Source: Chitinophaga pinensis (GTDB taxonomy: Bacteria; Bacteroidota; Bacteroidia; Flavobacteriales_D; Crocinitomicaceae). Taken from it: a stretch of 9,196 nucleotides of DNA. The notes beneath the pieces were generated by a model, which was not told the origin of the DNA, did no database searches, and saw nothing but the letters and a program-made list of their open reading frames with translations. The position numbers were made by a program, and so were the translations under genes. Position 1 is the first letter of the stretch. Every line of letters starts with the position of its first letter. The DNA lies in contig CAMBMC010000080.1 in the NCBI GenBank assembly GCA_945868555.1, positions 1 to 9,196 of the forward strand. The letters are read 5' to 3'. Below, in pieces: positions 1-7,268 of the stretch.

Positions 1-63
1 TGAACTTGTTCCGGTCTCTACCTGTTTGACGGACCCGTCAGGAAGTGTAATGTTGATCATCAT
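1..63 (-). CDS. thrS: Threonine--tRNA ligase, N-terminal fragment (partial, runs off the left edge)
   Basis: Reading the minus strand from 63 gives MMINITLPDGSVKQVETGT and then leaves the window, so only about 21 codons are visible. This is the first strand-turn-strand of a TGS domain; an INITLPDGS-type opening directly at the protein start is characteristic of threonyl-tRNA synthetase, which charges tRNA-Thr in the cytoplasm. RelA/SpoT proteins also have a TGS domain, but in mid-protein, so they are less likely. Two consecutive ATG codons (63 and 60) could serve as start; I list the outer one, but the second gives the more typical MINITLPDG opening. No good Shine-Dalgarno sequence is visible, which is usual in Bacteroidota. 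A promoter-like octamer lies about 18 bp upstream. The gene is divergent from comEC. The identification rests on a short stretch, but the motif is distinctive. Confidence 0.8.
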   Translation of the reverse strand, partial: MMINITLPDGSVKQVETGTSS

Positions 64-80
64 GAATCTTTGAATTGTTG

Positions 81-88
81 CAAATGTA
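81..88 (-). promoter_or_regulatory. Bacteroidota-type -7 promoter box for thrS
   Basis: The minus strand reads TACATTTG here, a perfect match to the Bacteroidota housekeeping -7 consensus TAnnTTTG. It ends 17 bp before the first thrS ATG, which implies a very short leader. I could not find a clear TTG (-33) element at the usual spacing upstream, so the call depends on the -7 box and its position. The same octamer occurs upstream of gldF. Confidence 0.45.
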
Positions 89-143
89 GCTATTTTGAGC
101 TAAATATCTGTTGGGATGTTGGGATGATTTGTGCTCTTTCCCG

Positions 144-175
144 TTTGATTTGTGCGATAATTTCACTTACTTTTA
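144..175 (+). promoter_or_regulatory. Candidate promoter for comEC
   Basis: TTTG at 144-147 is followed after 20 bp by TACTTTTA at 168-175. This resembles the Bacteroidota arrangement of a -33 TTG and a -7 TAnnTTTG, with one mismatch in the last base of the -7 box. The box ends 28 bp before the comEC ATG. The region is T-rich, so a chance match is possible. Confidence 0.35.
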
Positions 176-203
176 AGTAGAATATTCTGAAACCACAACC
201 CTC

Positions 204-2174
204 ATGACCTTTTACGATCGTCCGTTCGTATTTATTACCCTGTCTTTTCTGGTAGGATTGGTGCTGGCTTTTGCATGTCGAACTCATGCCGATTTATTGT
301 CGTACGGCTCTTTTTTACCGCTTTTCTTGGTGTTTTTTCTAGTTGTTTTTCGGGCAAGGGGAATCATTTTTCTTGGTCTTTCGTGTCTGTCATTCTGTGG
401 AATTGGAAGTTTACTGATGCTCGAGCGCTTGCATGTAGTTGAAGGGAACGAGCTAGAGGAAATGTATCGACCTGGAGATATTTGTGTTTTTCGCATATGT
501 GAGTCGAAGGAAGGTAAAGGTGATTGGAATAAAGCCATTGGTGAAGTCGAACAGCACATTGGTACAAAAGTAAAAGCTGTGCGATCAGAAAAGGTATTGT
601 TCTTGATTCACAAAAATGAATCCATCCTACAGATTGGGGACCAAGTGGCTATTTCATCCGCATTGATGGCGATTCGAAATGAGGGGAACCCTGGTGAATT
701 TGATGCGGAGATGTTTTGGGGCCGACAAGGCATCAACAAAATGGCTTTTGTTTCCCGTGGTGAACTGCTGCTGCTAAATCAAGAAAAACAATCGCTCATC
801 ACCAAGTGGATCAATGCCTCACGAAACTATTTAAGATCTGCCCTAACGGCGCATTTGTCGGGAGCTGAGTTGGCTATTTCTTTAGCGCTCATTCTCGGTG
901 ATAATTCCATGCTGGATAAAGAAATTCGAGACAGTTTTACGAATACGGGAGCATTGCATGTGCTGGCAGTTTCTGGCTTACACATCAGCATCATCATGCA
1001 GATTCTCATGGCTGTATTGGCTGTGTTTTCTGGCGTGTTATCTCGAAGAATTGCGGTGATCTTGTTGATCGGAATCATGTGGTGGTATGCTGCAATTACT
1101 GGACTTTCTCCTTCTGTATTGCGCGCGGTAATCATGTTCACAGTATTGTCCATTGCTCAGCTTTCCGGTAGAAATTACGACTCCTTAAACACCTTACTTT
1201 TCACTGCTTTTGTGCTTGTGCTCTGGAATCCATTGACGGTGTTTGATATTGGGTTTCAGCTGTCCTTTTTAGCAATGCTTGGTATCTTTTTATTCTATGA
1301 GAAGATTGCATCTTTTTGGGTAATTCAGCAAGCGATACTTCAGAAGGTTTGGCAAGGAACCGCCATTGGCTTGGCTGCCCAAGTGATGACTACACCCTTG
1401 TCTTTGCATTATTTTAATCAGTTTCCCAATTACTTTATTCTTACAAACGTTGGATTGATGGCCAGTTCAGGACTCATCTTAGGAGGTGGTTTGTTGATCT
1501 TTTCTGTTTCGTGGTGGGGATTTGTGGCCAAGTGGATTGGTTTCGTTTTGATGCTGGTTGTAGGTCTATCATTGTGGTTTATTCAATGGGTTGAGACTTT
1601 ACCCGGTGCGGTCGCATTCGGTTTTACAGTAAACTTTTGTACAGTTCTTGCCTTGGGTGTTTTGTTCCCTTTGTTGTTTTATTTTAAAGTTGGTACAAGA
1701 GGATTTTGGATATCCCTCGTGGTGGTTTTTGGAATATTGGTGGGAATTGTTTTTCAGCGATTTCAAAACATTCATCGCAATGAAATCATTGTGTTCAATG
1801 CACGAATGGTGGTCATGGCTGTTCGAGTAAATGGACATGTGTTTTGCTTTTATCGGTCAAAAAAAGCAGATTTTTTCAAGGTCGAAAGGCTGATTGGGAA
1901 TTACCTCAAAGTTCATTCAGGAAAAGTCCATTACTGCAATTTAGATCGCCAAAATTGGAACATAAATGTGGATGGATTCAAGATTGTCGTAGAACCTGAA
2001 AAGGGGTGGGTGAATTTAACTTGTGACCGTCAAAAGGTCCGGGTTCTTTTGGATGATGTATCTATTAAAAGGTTGCAAGACGAACATTTGATTGCCATGC
2101 CATGGATAAAAGCAACACCGCAGAGTCCAATTGAACATTATCTGTCCACGAGATCTTGGCGATTGGCGATTTAA
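204..2174 (+). CDS. comEC: ComEC/Rec2 family competence protein (DNA-uptake channel)
   Basis: The 656-residue protein is predicted to form the inner-membrane channel that carries single-stranded DNA into the cytoplasm during natural transformation. Residues 1-75 contain two or three membrane segments, followed by a soluble OB-fold-like region (DUF4131 type) ending in the family motif NPGEF...RQGI (162-177). The competence domain then shows ALILGD (228-233), HVLAVSGLHISII (252-264), GLSPSVLRAVIM (300-311) and NPLTVFDIGFQLSFLAMLG (342-360), all hallmark ComEC segments, with about ten membrane helices overall. The tail after about residue 520 is soluble and lacks the HxHxDH signature of the metallo-beta-lactamase domain found in Bacillus ComEC; this shorter form is usual in Bacteroidota. 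ATG 204 is chosen because it immediately precedes the first hydrophobic segment. The stop overlaps the end of the convergent lipoprotein gene. The family is clear; competence of this organism is inferred only. Confidence 0.93.
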   Translation: MTFYDRPFVFITLSFLVGLVLAFACRTHADLLSYGSFLPLFLVFFLVVFRARGIIFLGLSCLSFCGIGSLLMLERLHVVEGNELEEMYRPGDICVFRICESKEGKGDWNKAIGEVEQHIGTKVKAVRSEKVLFLIHKNESILQIGDQVAISSALMAIRNEGNPGEFDAEMFWGRQGINKMAFVSRGELLLLNQEKQSLITKWINASRNYLRSALTAHLSGAELAISLALILGDNSMLDKEIRDSFTNTGALHVLAVSGLHISIIMQILMAVLAVFSGVLSRRIAVILLIGIMWWYAAITGLSPSVLRAVIMFTVLSIAQLSGRNYDSLNTLLFTAFVLVLWNPLTVFDIGFQLSFLAMLGIFLFYEKIASFWVIQQAILQKVWQGTAIGLAAQVMTTPLSLHYFNQFPNYFILTNVGLMASSGLILGGGLLIFSVSWWGFVAKWIGFVLMLVVGLSLWFIQWVETLPGAVAFGFTVNFCTVLALGVLFPLLFYFKVGTRGFWISLVVVFGILVGIVFQRFQNIHRNEIIVFNARMVVMAVRVNGHVFCFYRSKKADFFKVERLIGNYLKVHSGKVHYCNLDRQNWNINVDGFKIVVEPEKGWVNLTCDRQKVRVLLDDVSIKRLQDEHLIAMPWIKATPQSPIEHYLSTRSWRLAI

Positions 2175-3103
2175 TAGAGTTTTTCTTTACGCACCAAATG
2201 AAAATAGCGGTCGTATTCCATGGCGTAGCCGGCAATTGAACCATTTCCTTGGCTCGGTTCAATGGCAAGAACAAACGTGTATCCAATCACTTGACTTGCT
2301 GGCTCATTGGATGCTTTGATGAATTGAAAGTTGCTGGTTGTAAGTTTAGAGGCCGTATTCACAAGTTCGGAAACGCTTATGTTGCCTAATATTTCCAAAG
2401 CTGCGAGTGTCTTTAAAATTCCTTCGGTTCCTAAGGAAGCGCGTCGCTGTGCAATTTCCATGATCTGAAGCATATGCCGCACCTCAAGATCTCGCTGATC
2501 CTTGGATAGCTCATTGAAACGGTTTGTAAATAGAGTGTAAAATTTACTTTCAGATGAATTCGGTGGATTTCCTAGATTCAGAAATGACTCATTAAACAGG
2601 TATTGTTTGTAGCGCTCTGTATCGCGTTTTGGCAGAAAGGTACTTTCACGAATAATCATGTCATGGACGACAAGCTCGGACGATACTTGAAAGTTTGCAC
2701 CGTATATTTCGGTAGTCGTATCGGACGTAAGCGCAAACACATGGTTTTCGATGTAAATAACACGGTTGGTGTCATTCCGTGCAATGATGCGTTGGTTCCC
2801 TATTTTTTCATCCAATAAAGCATCCATTTTTAGACCTTTCAATTCATTGTTATATTTCAATGCATAAAGTGAGTCTAGAGTGCGATAAGAATTTGGTTTC
2901 ACGATTTGAGTTTCACCAAAAGCAACGGATTCATACATGTATCCTTCATTTTTGGTAGTGCTCTGCACATAGGATTCAACGGCCTTGTGTCTGCGGATTT
3001 CAAATGCTTCAGGCGTTTCCGGTGCTGTATAATGTAAGCCACAAGCACTCATCATGGAGATGAGGACACAAAAAATAAACTGATTATGATAGACAATTCG
3101 CAT
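2171..3103 (-). CDS. Putative lipoprotein of unknown function
   Basis: I do not recognise a family for this 310-residue protein. From ATG 3103 the N-terminus reads MRIVYHNQ followed by a hydrophobic stretch ending in MMSAC, a plausible lipobox with Cys21 as the lipidated residue, so it is probably exported and anchored to a membrane. The rest is soluble, mixed alpha/beta in appearance, with a charged helical section in the middle (FNELSKDQRDLEVRHMLQIM) and no catalytic motif I can name. A TTG codon 6 bp upstream (3109) is in frame, but the ATG gives a better signal peptide. It starts 50 bp after dnaN on the same strand with no evident terminator between them, so it is probably co-transcribed with dnaN. 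Its stop shares a TTAA with the convergent comEC stop. The reading frame is long and intact; the function is unknown. Confidence 0.8.
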   Translation of the reverse strand: MRIVYHNQFIFCVLISMMSACGLHYTAPETPEAFEIRRHKAVESYVQSTTKNEGYMYESVAFGETQIVKPNSYRTLDSLYALKYNNELKGLKMDALLDEKIGNQRIIARNDTNRVIYIENHVFALTSDTTTEIYGANFQVSSELVVHDMIIRESTFLPKRDTERYKQYLFNESFLNLGNPPNSSESKFYTLFTNRFNELSKDQRDLEVRHMLQIMEIAQRRASLGTEGILKTLAALEILGNISVSELVNTASKLTTSNFQFIKASNEPASQVIGYTFVLAIEPSQGNGSIAGYAMEYDRYFHLVRKEKLY

Positions 3104-3153
3104 AATCAAGGCGCTTGAATTCCTGCCTTAATCGACAGATGAAAATAATTATA

Positions 3154-4272
3154 TTAACGATTGAGCATCACCGGCATCACGAGCATGAGGATGTCCTCAT
3201 TTTCGTTGTCCTTGTGCGCGGGCATCAAAAGTCCAGCTCGACTTGGTTCGCTCATTTCCAAGCGAACTTCGGGTGTTTCCAAACTGTTGAGCATTTCCAT
3301 CAGAAAGCGAGAGTTAAATCCAATTTCCATGTCGTCTCCGTCATAGTTACATGTCAATCGCTCGTTGGACTCATTTGCAAAATCAATGTCTTCAGCAGAC
3401 AACGAAAGTTCAGAACCTGCTAATTTCAACTTCACTTGATGTGTTGTTTTATTGGCAAATATTGAAACACGCTTAATTGAACTTAGGAATTGAACACGAT
3501 CAATCGTCAACACATTTGGATTCTCTTTCGGAATTACCGCCTCATAGTTCGGATATTTTCCATCAATCAAGCGGCAAATCAAAACGATATCGTTGAATGT
3601 AAACAAGGCGTTAGACTCATTGTACTCCATTGTGATTTCCTCATTCCCACTTAAATTTGATTTCAATAGGTTCAAAGGTTTTTTCGGAAGAATAAAAGAT
3701 GAACTTCCTTCGGCTTGTGAATCTGTTCGTCTGTATCTCACCAGTTTGTGCGCATCAGTCGCAACAAACGTGATATCCTCAGGGCTAAACTGACAAAAGA
3801 CACCACTCATGACTGGGCGAAGGTCATCGCTACCCGTCGCAAATAGAGTTTTTCCAATGGCTTTTGACATAATATCACCACTCAAGCGAATTGTTGTGCT
3901 ATTTTCGATGGATGGAATACGAGGGAATTCATCGCCACTAAATCCATTCATTTTCGATTTCCCATTGTCATAAGCAATTTCAACAGCCATTGATGTAGGG
4001 TCGATCAAAAATGCGCAGGGCTGATCGGGCATGTTTTTCAGTACATCGATCAAAATTTTAGCTGGAATGGCAACTTTGCCAGATTCTCGTGCTTCAACCT
4101 GCAGCGTGGTGCGCATTGTAGTCTCTAGGTCGGAAGCTGAAATCGTCAACTGTCCATCTCCAATTTCAAAGAGAAAATTATCTAGAATTGGCAGATTATT
4201 ACTTGTACTTAGCACTCCTGAAATGCTCTGTAAATGGCGTAAAAGCGACGTGCTGGAAACAATAAAGTTCAT
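3154..4272 (-). CDS. dnaN: DNA polymerase III subunit beta (sliding clamp)
   Basis: The 372-residue protein forms the ring-shaped dimer that encircles DNA and holds the replicative polymerase, and also binds mismatch-repair and translesion proteins. The length is normal and the three repeated clamp domains can be followed. Recognisable segments are LPILDNFLF (27-35), ATDAHKLVRYR (171-181), LIDGKYPNYEAVIP (235-248) and GFNSRFLMEML (318-328). The C-terminal MPVML (366-370) corresponds to the MPMRL of the E. coli clamp, which lines the hydrophobic pocket for client peptides; here two further residues (NR) follow. ATG 4272 matches the typical clamp start. A promoter-like box lies 17 bp upstream. 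The gene is not next to dnaA here but follows the gldFG cluster, a linkage known in Flavobacteriales. No defects are seen. Confidence 0.97.
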   Translation of the reverse strand: MNFIVSSTSLLRHLQSISGVLSTSNNLPILDNFLFEIGDGQLTISASDLETTMRTTLQVEARESGKVAIPAKILIDVLKNMPDQPCAFLIDPTSMAVEIAYDNGKSKMNGFSGDEFPRIPSIENSTTIRLSGDIMSKAIGKTLFATGSDDLRPVMSGVFCQFSPEDITFVATDAHKLVRYRRTDSQAEGSSSFILPKKPLNLLKSNLSGNEEITMEYNESNALFTFNDIVLICRLIDGKYPNYEAVIPKENPNVLTIDRVQFLSSIKRVSIFANKTTHQVKLKLAGSELSLSAEDIDFANESNERLTCNYDGDDMEIGFNSRFLMEMLNSLETPEVRLEMSEPSRAGLLMPAHKDNENEDILMLVMPVMLNR

Positions 4273-4289
4273 TGATTTGTAATTTATAT

Positions 4290-4297
4290 CAAAACTA
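4290..4297 (-). promoter_or_regulatory. Bacteroidota-type -7 promoter box for dnaN
   Basis: The minus strand reads TAGTTTTG, a perfect TAnnTTTG match, ending 17 bp before the dnaN ATG. No clear TTG element appears at the expected spacing upstream. Together with the 145-bp gap after the preceding gene, it suggests that dnaN has its own transcription start and need not depend on the gldF promoter. Confidence 0.45.
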
Positions 4298-4314
4298 TGA
4301 AAGCAAGAGGAAAT

Positions 4315-4341
4315 AGCGTGTAAATTGACGCTGTTTTTTTT
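4315..4341 (+). terminator. Weak terminator-like hairpin facing the plus strand
   Basis: AGCGT (4315-4319) and ACGCT (4328-4332) form a 5-bp inverted repeat with an 8-base loop, followed after one G by eight T residues (4334-4341). The T-run is on the plus strand, so as a terminator it would act on transcripts antisense to dnaN, not on the genes around it, which all read on the minus strand. The stem is short; it may be fortuitous or may be part of the dnaN control region. Confidence 0.3.
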
Positions 4342-4417
4342 AATAGGTTATCAACAATTTCTTAGAAAAATTGCTTGGATAAACGCAAGGAAGTGAATTG
4401 GTAGAGACTAGATGTAC

Positions 4418-5470
4418 TTATTGGACTTCAGGTGCATCTTGGGGTATTGATAATTGAGGAAGAACCATTGGGAAATAGACATGACCAAGTAGTAAAGGAT
4501 TAAATACATGGTATTGACACTTCACCATCTCACCATTCGGCAACTGGCACCAAAATTTATTCATGTCAATATCTACAACCTCGCCAAATTCATTGCGCTG
4601 TGATTGGAATGAATTGATGCGGAACATTCTAAGTTTTGTCGATTGTCCATTTGTTTCGGTCAATTTCAACGTCGCAAAGGGTGTCGTGCGCTTCATGCTG
4701 TCGATTTGCTTTTGACTCAATTCATAATTGGCCAATTCGTAGTGAACCTTTTTATAGTTCTGCAAATAAAGATATACCCGTTGTGGATTGACATCTTTCA
4801 ACAATTTTCCTTGCTGATAAACTTTTGTTTTTGTTCCATTTTTTGTCACACTGAAACTGCGCTGAGGCACATCGTAAAAACGAACTTCTACTTTGCGGAT
4901 TTTGTCCATGCGAAGTGCAAAAATCTCTGTACACATCCATTTTCTTGAATCAGCAAAAAAGCGGGGTTCGATGATGCCATTGAACCCTTTTATTTTCATA
5001 ATCACTGGCAAATCGCTTTTCCCCGATTCAGGTGAGTCTACCAACATGATTTGTCCGTAGTGATCTTGCGCCGGAGGACCGATGTACCATGTTTTGACCC
5101 ATTCACCCTCCTGAAATATCTCAACTTTAATGTGCTGGCTTGCCATTAAATTGGTGATTTGTTTCTGGGAGTTTTCAGGCAAGTACCCTTTCCATTCAAT
5201 GTTTTTAATGGCATCGAGGATAAAAGAAATACTTGGTTGTGAAATGCATCCACCCGTTTTATCTGTCCATTCTTCGCCATTTTTGATGGCTTCCATCACT
5301 CTTCCTTGTGCATCGGTGATGATAATTTTATCGATGGTAGTGGTGTCAGCAAGGGCAAAATCAATAAGCTCAGTTGTGGAATGTCCTTTGGAATTCATTG
5401 CACGCATCGCAAACCATCCCAGCAAAACAAGAATAACAATAGCGGACAGTAGAGCAATCAGTTTTTTCAT
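4418..5470 (-). CDS. DUF4340-like membrane-anchored protein of the gldFG operon
   Basis: This 350-residue protein begins MKKLIALLSAIVILVLLGWFA, a single N-terminal membrane anchor (or uncleaved signal), followed by a soluble domain presumably on the periplasmic side. The pattern of short repeated units describing an attribute then an evaluated residue (DTTTIDKIIITDAQGR, NGEEWTDKTGG, KWMCTEIFALRMDKIRKVEV) resembles DUF4340 proteins, which commonly sit beside gldG-type ABC transporter genes. I am only moderately sure of the family assignment. ATG 5470 is chosen; a TTG two codons upstream (5476) directly abuts the gldG stop and is less likely. The gap to gldG is 6 bp, so the two are co-transcribed, suggesting an accessory part of the same transporter. 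Its biochemical role is not known to me. Confidence 0.82.
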   Translation of the reverse strand: MKKLIALLSAIVILVLLGWFAMRAMNSKGHSTTELIDFALADTTTIDKIIITDAQGRVMEAIKNGEEWTDKTGGCISQPSISFILDAIKNIEWKGYLPENSQKQITNLMASQHIKVEIFQEGEWVKTWYIGPPAQDHYGQIMLVDSPESGKSDLPVIMKIKGFNGIIEPRFFADSRKWMCTEIFALRMDKIRKVEVRFYDVPQRSFSVTKNGTKTKVYQQGKLLKDVNPQRVYLYLQNYKKVHYELANYELSQKQIDSMKRTTPFATLKLTETNGQSTKLRMFRINSFQSQRNEFGEVVDIDMNKFWCQLPNGEMVKCQYHVFNPLLLGHVYFPMVLPQLSIPQDAPEVQ

Positions 5471-5476
5471 AGACAA

Positions 5477-7264
5477 TTAGAGTTGTGTGTACTTTCTCTT
5501 TCGCAAATAATTCATGAGCAAAGCAAAAAGTAGAATGAGCAATATAGGGAGAAGGACATTGATGATTTTGTAAAATGTACCGTCATTGATCACTTTGTCC
5601 TTATCCATGGCATGAACATCAATTTGACGGCTTCGGACATCGAGTACAGAGTTGTCTCCCATGAGGTAGTCCATCATGTTTTGGAAGAACTCCTGATTTC
5701 CAAAGTAAACCGGAATATTTGCCTCGGCGAGTTCTCGATCCATTCTTAAATCATTAAAGGAGTTTGGACGATACATGTACCCTTGACCATTTCTCGCTGG
5801 CATTGAGTCGTAAGAATTTCTTAGAAATCGGCCGTTTCCAATTAAAAAAACCTTTCCTTCAGTTGAACTTTGCGCCATGTATTTTCGCGCGTTGGGGTTG
5901 TTGACATACTCTTCAACGATCCGTGTCTTGAAATGGGATTCAAATGTTCCTTCAGCCAGTCCTGCAAGGCAGCGCTGATTGAGCGTATCTGTTGGGTCAG
6001 TCGCCAATTGTGGATTCTTTCCGTAGCTCATGGGCATGGATAGACTCACCAATGGTGCAAGTCCTGTGACATTGGAATTTGTCGATGAACTCAGGATGGG
6101 GGTGAGCAAGAGATTTTTGTTCGGAATGAATTGTATTTCACTGGCATATTTCAGTGATACAGGCTCGAGGTTGCGGGCAATTGGGTGTTGTGTTGCTGTT
6201 GCCAAAACATGGAAGAACCAAGGTATAAGTGATTGTTGAGCAAAAGGAACGGCCTTCGGAGCACAGTTGGCATCAATCACATAATTGTCGTTAATTTTCA
6301 AGCCATAATCATAAAGCAGATTTTCGAGGCCTGTCGTATTGCGTGTGGTATGTGTCGCTCCTTTCCTGTTTAATGTGTCTTCATCGATATGCAAAGGGTC
6401 AAGGAAACACATCAATCGGCCTCCCCGCATGACAAATTGATCGATGAGGTATAAATCTTTGTCGCTAAATCGCGTTCGTGGTCGTGCAATGACGAGACCA
6501 TCAACATCATCTAAAGCTGCAAGAGAATCATTTAGCGTGATGTCAGCGATATTGTAATAAGGAGAAATGAGCGCACGTGCACGTTGGGTTTCAGCAAAAG
6601 AAAGTTCCCCATGACCCTGAAGGAATGCGACTCGTGGACGCTCCTGTTGAATGGATCTTCGCATGGAACTCACCAAGATGTACTCGAGATTTTTCACTGA
6701 ATTGTCAATCATCTCGGTGATATCATCCAAATAGTAAGGTTTTCCAGCACTTGTTCCCGGCAAGAATTGAATGGTACTCACGGTAATGCCACCATAATCA
6801 ACTACGGCACCTGGCCAGAGCAACAATTGGTTCTGAGCACCATCTTTCATGTAAACAACATCCATCGGAATGATGCCTTTTCCTCGATCGTAAAGGGATT
6901 CAAAGAGCGATTGTTTTTCCCCTTCTGATCCCACATTCGGGTCAATGAATTGATATTCTATGCGATTTCCAGCATATTGTTTAAATTCTTGCAATTTATC
7001 CTCTATGGCATTTCTGAAGCTTTTCAATTCTGCAGGCAAATTCCCTTCGAGATAGATCTTGATGCTTAAACGATTGTTGAATGTTTCTTCATTAGATAAG
7101 AATTTTATGGTTCCCTGTGCCAAGGAAAAACGCTGGTCTTCGGTCATGTCGATGCGCTTATACAACACCGATCCGATGATGTTTACGAATACGAGAGAGA
7201 CGATGACAACAGAGAAAAATAACCAGTTGTAAATGCCTTTCGATAGTTTTTTACGTTCTGCCAT
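5477..7264 (-). CDS. gldG: Gliding motility-associated ABC transporter substrate-binding protein GldG
   Basis: The 595-residue protein is predicted to be the periplasmic-facing partner of the GldF permease in the Gld ABC transporter, which was linked to gliding motility in Flavobacterium. It has one membrane helix near the N-terminus (about 14-36), a long soluble part of the GldG/DUF4350-like type with VAFLQGHGEL (212-221) and GGRLMCFLDP (281-290), and near the end IPVYFGNQEFFQNMMDYL (517-534) and VRSRQIDVHAMDKDKV (543-558). A second helix (about 566-585) is followed by a basic tail RKRKY. This two-anchor layout is typical of GldG. The frame is open upstream to an ATG at 7342, but that start would overlap gldF by 74 bp and add 26 atypical residues. 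ATG 7264 lies 4 bp after the gldF stop, preceded by a weak AAGG, and is preferred. Gliding itself cannot be inferred, since non-gliding relatives carry these genes. Confidence 0.9.
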   Translation of the reverse strand: MAERKKLSKGIYNWLFFSVVIVSLVFVNIIGSVLYKRIDMTEDQRFSLAQGTIKFLSNEETFNNRLSIKIYLEGNLPAELKSFRNAIEDKLQEFKQYAGNRIEYQFIDPNVGSEGEKQSLFESLYDRGKGIIPMDVVYMKDGAQNQLLLWPGAVVDYGGITVSTIQFLPGTSAGKPYYLDDITEMIDNSVKNLEYILVSSMRRSIQQERPRVAFLQGHGELSFAETQRARALISPYYNIADITLNDSLAALDDVDGLVIARPRTRFSDKDLYLIDQFVMRGGRLMCFLDPLHIDEDTLNRKGATHTTRNTTGLENLLYDYGLKINDNYVIDANCAPKAVPFAQQSLIPWFFHVLATATQHPIARNLEPVSLKYASEIQFIPNKNLLLTPILSSSTNSNVTGLAPLVSLSMPMSYGKNPQLATDPTDTLNQRCLAGLAEGTFESHFKTRIVEEYVNNPNARKYMAQSSTEGKVFLIGNGRFLRNSYDSMPARNGQGYMYRPNSFNDLRMDRELAEANIPVYFGNQEFFQNMMDYLMGDNSVLDVRSRQIDVHAMDKDKVINDGTFYKIINVLLPILLILLFALLMNYLRKRKYTQL

Positions 7265-7268
7265 GACC

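Noticed and set aside
90..287. 65-codon minus-strand open frame across the comEC start
   Set aside because: It has no recognisable features and overlaps the comEC N-terminus and promoter region, and it would place a gene inside the short thrS-comEC divergent spacer.
1620..2174. Metallo-beta-lactamase domain at the ComEC C-terminus
   Set aside because: The tail is too short and lacks HxHxDH; the absence is normal for this lineage and not a truncation.
3104..3109. TTG start for the lipoprotein gene
   Set aside because: ATG 3103 is only two codons further in and gives a normal signal peptide; nothing favours the TTG.
4348..4356. Replication origin at the DnaA-box-like TTATCAACA
   Set aside because: It is a single imperfect box with no cluster, no dnaA gene and no adjacent unwinding-element array; one such match is expected by chance in AT-rich DNA.
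5471..5476. TTG start for the DUF4340-like protein
   Set aside because: The ATG two codons downstream is a stronger start codon and gives a typical MKK-type membrane-anchor opening.
5130..5480. 116-codon plus-strand open frame, and similar frames at 3115-3423 and 4643-4948
   Set aside because: They lie wholly or mainly inside recognised or well-supported minus-strand genes, have no family features, and are explained as opposite-strand shadows.
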